Part shown: positions 61,714 to 64,000 of the stretch, piece after piece
Layout: each line of letters begins with the position of its first letter
Numbering within the stretch: the stretch's first letter is position 1
Source of the DNA: Olsenella_K sp050953285
GTDB taxonomy: Bacteria > Actinomycetota > Coriobacteriia > Coriobacteriales > Atopobiaceae
Assembly (NCBI GenBank): GCA_050953285.1
Contig: JBMNMK010000003.1
Coordinates: 1-64,000, forward strand
Direction of reading: 5' to 3'
Length of the DNA stretch: 64,000 nt
Made by a program: the position numbers and the translations under genes
The notes under the pieces: model-generated
What the model was told of the DNA's origin: nothing
Databases searched by the model: none
The model's input: only the letters and a program-made list of their open reading frames with translations

Positions 61714-61848
61714 GTGTCCTACCTTCCCTGGACGTCCAATTGAGCGTGCGCATCTATGATAGAACGTCCGCGATGGCACAGGCACCGTGGATTGCGGGAA
61801 TACCCTGCAAGAACACGTGCGGCGCGGCAGCAACGGCACGTGGCGCGG

Positions 61849-62646
61849 CTAGAGCGTGCCCAGGGCGAGAAGAACCACCACGTAGAAGCATATGCCGGCA
61901 GTGGCGGCCCAGTCGGCGGCTCTCATGTGCAGCGGGTGGAGGTGCGAGCGCCCGACACCTTCATATGAGCGAGCGTCCAGCGCGCGAGAAAGGCCATTGG
62001 CATGGCGCATGGAGCTTGCCAGAAGTGCTATCACCACGGCGCCGGCAGCGCGTATGCGCTGGGGGAGAGAGCCCGTGGCAAGAGATCCTCCGCGTGCCGT
62101 TTGCGCGTCCATGATAGCGGTGGCTTCGTCTGCCAACGTGGGGATAAAGCGCAGCATGAGCGAGAAGATCATGGCTATCTCGTGCCCGGGAAGACCAAGC
62201 CTGGATAGGGGCTTGAGCAGGGCATCTATTGCGTCGGTGAGCAGGGTGGGCGTGGTGGTAAAAAGCAGCAAGGAGGCCGCTACCACGGCGATGATGAGTC
62301 GCAAGGTGTAGAGCACAGCTGCCCAAAGGCCCTGTTGCGTAATGGTGAGCAGGCCAAGCTGCACCACCGGTGTGCCGTCTTGGCGCACGAGCAGGTTGAA
62401 GAGGCTCAAGAGCGCCAGCACAACAATGAGATGCTTCATGGAATCAAAAATGCGGCGTGCGCCTATGCGTGAGAGCCCAATGGTAGCAGCGCAAAAGAGA
62501 TAGCCAAAGGCAAGCTGGAGCGGCGTCTGGATGAAAAAGCAGCTGATCATTACCGCAAGGGCGCCCAAGATCTTCACGCGCGGGTCGCATGCGTGGATAA
62601 AAGACGTGCGGGCAACGTATTGCCCAAAGCTCAGCTTACGCGCCAT
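61849..62646 (-). CDS. ecfT: ECF transporter transmembrane component EcfT
   Basis: 265 residues from ATG 62646 (GGAGGTGAG upstream). Five to six membrane helices (ILGALAVMISCFFIQTPLQL; LIVVLALLSLFNLLV; LRLIIAVVAASLLLF) and the coupling motifs MDAQTARGG and LSRALDARSYEG (the two Ala-Arg-Gly type signatures that contact the ATPases). Overlaps the ATPase gene end by 11 bp. The solute-specific S component is not in the window. One GGGCGAGAA word lies at the C-terminus. Confidence 0.93.
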   Translation of the reverse strand: MARKLSFGQYVARTSFIHACDPRVKILGALAVMISCFFIQTPLQLAFGYLFCAATIGLSRIGARRIFDSMKHLIVVLALLSLFNLLVRQDGTPVVQLGLLTITQQGLWAAVLYTLRLIIAVVAASLLLFTTTPTLLTDAIDALLKPLSRLGLPGHEIAMIFSLMLRFIPTLADEATAIMDAQTARGGSLATGSLPQRIRAAGAVVIALLASSMRHANGLSRALDARSYEGVGRSHLHPLHMRAADWAATAGICFYVVVLLALGTL

Positions 62647-64000
62647 AAGGCTCACCTCCACTCGACTGCGCGCTGGCGACGATGGACTCGGCCAGCTCAT
62701 CCAAGGTGAGCGGCAGCTCCGGGTACTTATCGCCCGCTTGAAGCTTGAGCGCCCAGCTCAAAGGCTTGGGCACGCCGAGGCCGCAATCGTGCAAGAGGTG
62801 CGCGTGTTCAGGCGAGAAGACCACGGCCGGCGTGCCGGAAAGCAGCAGCTCGGACTGGTTAAGTACAAAGATTCTGTCCGCGCGCGCCGCCTCTTCCATA
62901 GAGTGCGTCACGCGCACGATGGTCGTGTGGCGGGCGTGAATTTTGTCGAGTATCTGCTCAAAATCGTGGCGGCCTTGAGGGTCTAAGCCCGCGGTGGGCT
63001 CGTCCAGGATGAGCGTGTGCGGCTCCATGGCTAACACGCCCGCAAGGGCGCAGAGACGCTGCTGGCCGCCTGACAGCTCAAAGGGAGACGCTTCTGTTTT
63101 GTTGGCCAGCCCCACCAGCTCAAGCGCGTTTTTGACCAGGTGAGATACCTTATCTGCATCATAGCCCATGTTCTTGGGTCCAAAGGCAACGTCTTGCCAA
63201 ACCGTCTCCGCAAAGAGCTGGCGCTCGGGCATCTGCATCACATAGCCGATCTTGCCATGCAGCATACGTGCCTGACGCTTGTCTTTTGTGTCGATGCCGT
63301 CGATGGTGATGCGGCCGGTGTCGGGCACATCCAAAGCGCAGATGAGTCGCAGGAGCGTCGATTTGCCAGAGCCTGTCTGGCCGATAAGAGCCACGTTTTG
63401 GCCAGGTGCCACCTCAAAAGAAACGTCTTTCAGGGCGTGTCCGGCGTGGCCGTCTTCAAAGTCGAAGCTCACGTGCTCGACCCGGATGGCGGGCGTGGCG
63501 GGCGTGGCGGGCGCGGGTGCGGCGGCGGGTGCGGCGGCGTCCGAGCGGCGCGTACTTCTCGCCTGCGGCGTGAAGACGGGACAGATATGGCGTATTTCCT
63601 GCTCTAATGCAGCCTCGTCTGCCGTCCAGGCAACGCTCAGGCCGGCGCGTGCGAGCTTTCGGGAAAGTCGCGCGGCAAACGGCTCTTCCAGGCCCAGCTG
63701 AGCAATCTCTTCGGTGTGAGAAAAGACCTCCTGCGGGGTGCCTTCAAGCTGGATGCGACCCTTGCCCATCACGATCACGCGGTCTGCGCCTAGGGCCTCT
63801 TCCATGTAGTGGGTGACATGTACCACGGCTATGCCCGCTGCACGCAGCTGATCCATGACTTCAAGGATGGAGCGCCGACCGCGCACGTCGAGGAGTGCGG
63901 CCGGCTCATCAAAGACAATCATGCGGGGCTCCATTGCGAGCGCGCCGGCAATGGCAACGCGCTGCTTTTGCCCGCCCGAGAGGCGCGTGGGGTCTGCTTT
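62636..64000 (-). CDS. Fused double ATPase of ECF transporter (EcfA-EcfA'), N-terminus off the right edge
   Basis: Partial; the frame stays open to the edge. First domain enters at LSGGQKQRVAIAGALAMEP with Walker B MIVFDEPAALLD. A Pro/Ala/Thr linker (DAAAPAAAPAPATPATPA) follows. Second domain is complete: Walker A IGQTGSGKSTLLRLI, LSGGQQRLCALAGVLAMEP signature and LILDEPTAGLDPQG. One chain carrying both ATPases is a common ECF form. With EcfT it energises uptake of vitamins or metals via exchangeable S proteins. Confidence 0.93.
   Translation of the reverse strand, partial: KADPTRLSGGQKQRVAIAGALAMEPRMIVFDEPAALLDVRGRRSILEVMDQLRAAGIAVVHVTHYMEEALGADRVIVMGKGRIQLEGTPQEVFSHTEEIAQLGLEEPFAARLSRKLARAGLSVAWTADEAALEQEIRHICPVFTPQARSTRRSDAAAPAAAPAPATPATPAIRVEHVSFDFEDGHAGHALKDVSFEVAPGQNVALIGQTGSGKSTLLRLICALDVPDTGRITIDGIDTKDKRQARMLHGKIGYVMQMPERQLFAETVWQDVAFGPKNMGYDADKVSHLVKNALELVGLANKTEASPFELSGGQQRLCALAGVLAMEPHTLILDEPTAGLDPQGRHDFEQILDKIHARHTTIVRVTHSMEEAARADRIFVLNQSELLLSGTPAVVFSPEHAHLLHDCGLGVPKPLSWALKLQAGDKYPELPLTLDELAESIVASAQSSGGEPYGA

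Overview
The window reads as a stretch of bacterial chromosome from an actinobacterium, most likely a member of the Coriobacteriia (Atopobiaceae/Olsenella-like). This is inferred from the dnaK-grpE-dnaJ-hspR operon order with a MerR-type HspR, the high-50s GC content judged by eye, the L31 leader context and the general gene content. No rRNA, insertion sequence, integrase or CRISPR array was seen. One tRNA gene (Gln, UUG) is present.

Layout. 1-210: start of a YfcE-type phosphodiesterase running off the left edge. 424-12645: a heat-shock block containing dnaK-grpE-dnaJ-hspR plus a CPBP membrane protease, clpB, a PASTA membrane protein, a small repeat protein, a tail-anchored protein and hsp20. 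dnaK, clpB and hsp20 each carry the same inverted repeat (AAYCTAAG, 9 bases, CTTAGRTT) upstream, a strong candidate for the HspR operator of this lineage. 12737-19696: a beta-lactamase-fold hydrolase, then tilS-hpt-ftsH with a GntR/UTRA regulator and an alpha/beta-hydrolase-like protein. 20139-30917: an orphan multidomain DNA-binding-like protein, an aminotransferase, exonuclease III, coaX, a degenerate BirA-like protein, a FolP-FolK fusion, a sirtuin, a patatin-like lipase, ribosomal protein L31 with a structured leader, and a HAD protein. 31168-43048: AzlCD amino-acid exporter, then a LacI-controlled sugar block (LacI regulator, binding lipoprotein, two permeases, double ATPase, L-arabinose isomerase, FGGY kinase, aldose epimerase), best read as L-arabinose uptake and catabolism; no ribulose-5-phosphate 4-epimerase is in the window. 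43234-51665: prs-glmU, a glutaredoxin-like protein, tRNA-Gln, a peptidoglycan-binding protein, a polyprenyl synthase with galE, a Cys-rich small protein and a U32 peptidase-family protein.

51532-57697 (minus strand) is a three-gene anti-phage island of the Shango type: a TerB_N/TerB_C protein, a BrxD-like P-loop ATPase and an Lhr-like DEAD helicase. It sits between housekeeping genes, and the helicase frame runs 134 bp into the opposite strand of the U32 gene. After it come purL (single-chain FGAM synthetase) and an ECF transporter module (EcfT and a fused double ATPase) that runs off the right edge.

The most striking unexplained signal is a short word, GGGCGAGAA (often extended as GGGCGAGAAGAWC). 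It occurs 17 times exactly on the two strands where about one copy would be expected by chance. It is found in intergenic DNA and inside genes, and twice as inverted pairs inside family-atypical protein insertions. This looks like an undescribed dispersed signal such as a DNA-uptake-type sequence. A second, rarer intergenic repeat (CTCCATGAACCGTC) occurs near 24.1 kb and 46.3 kb.
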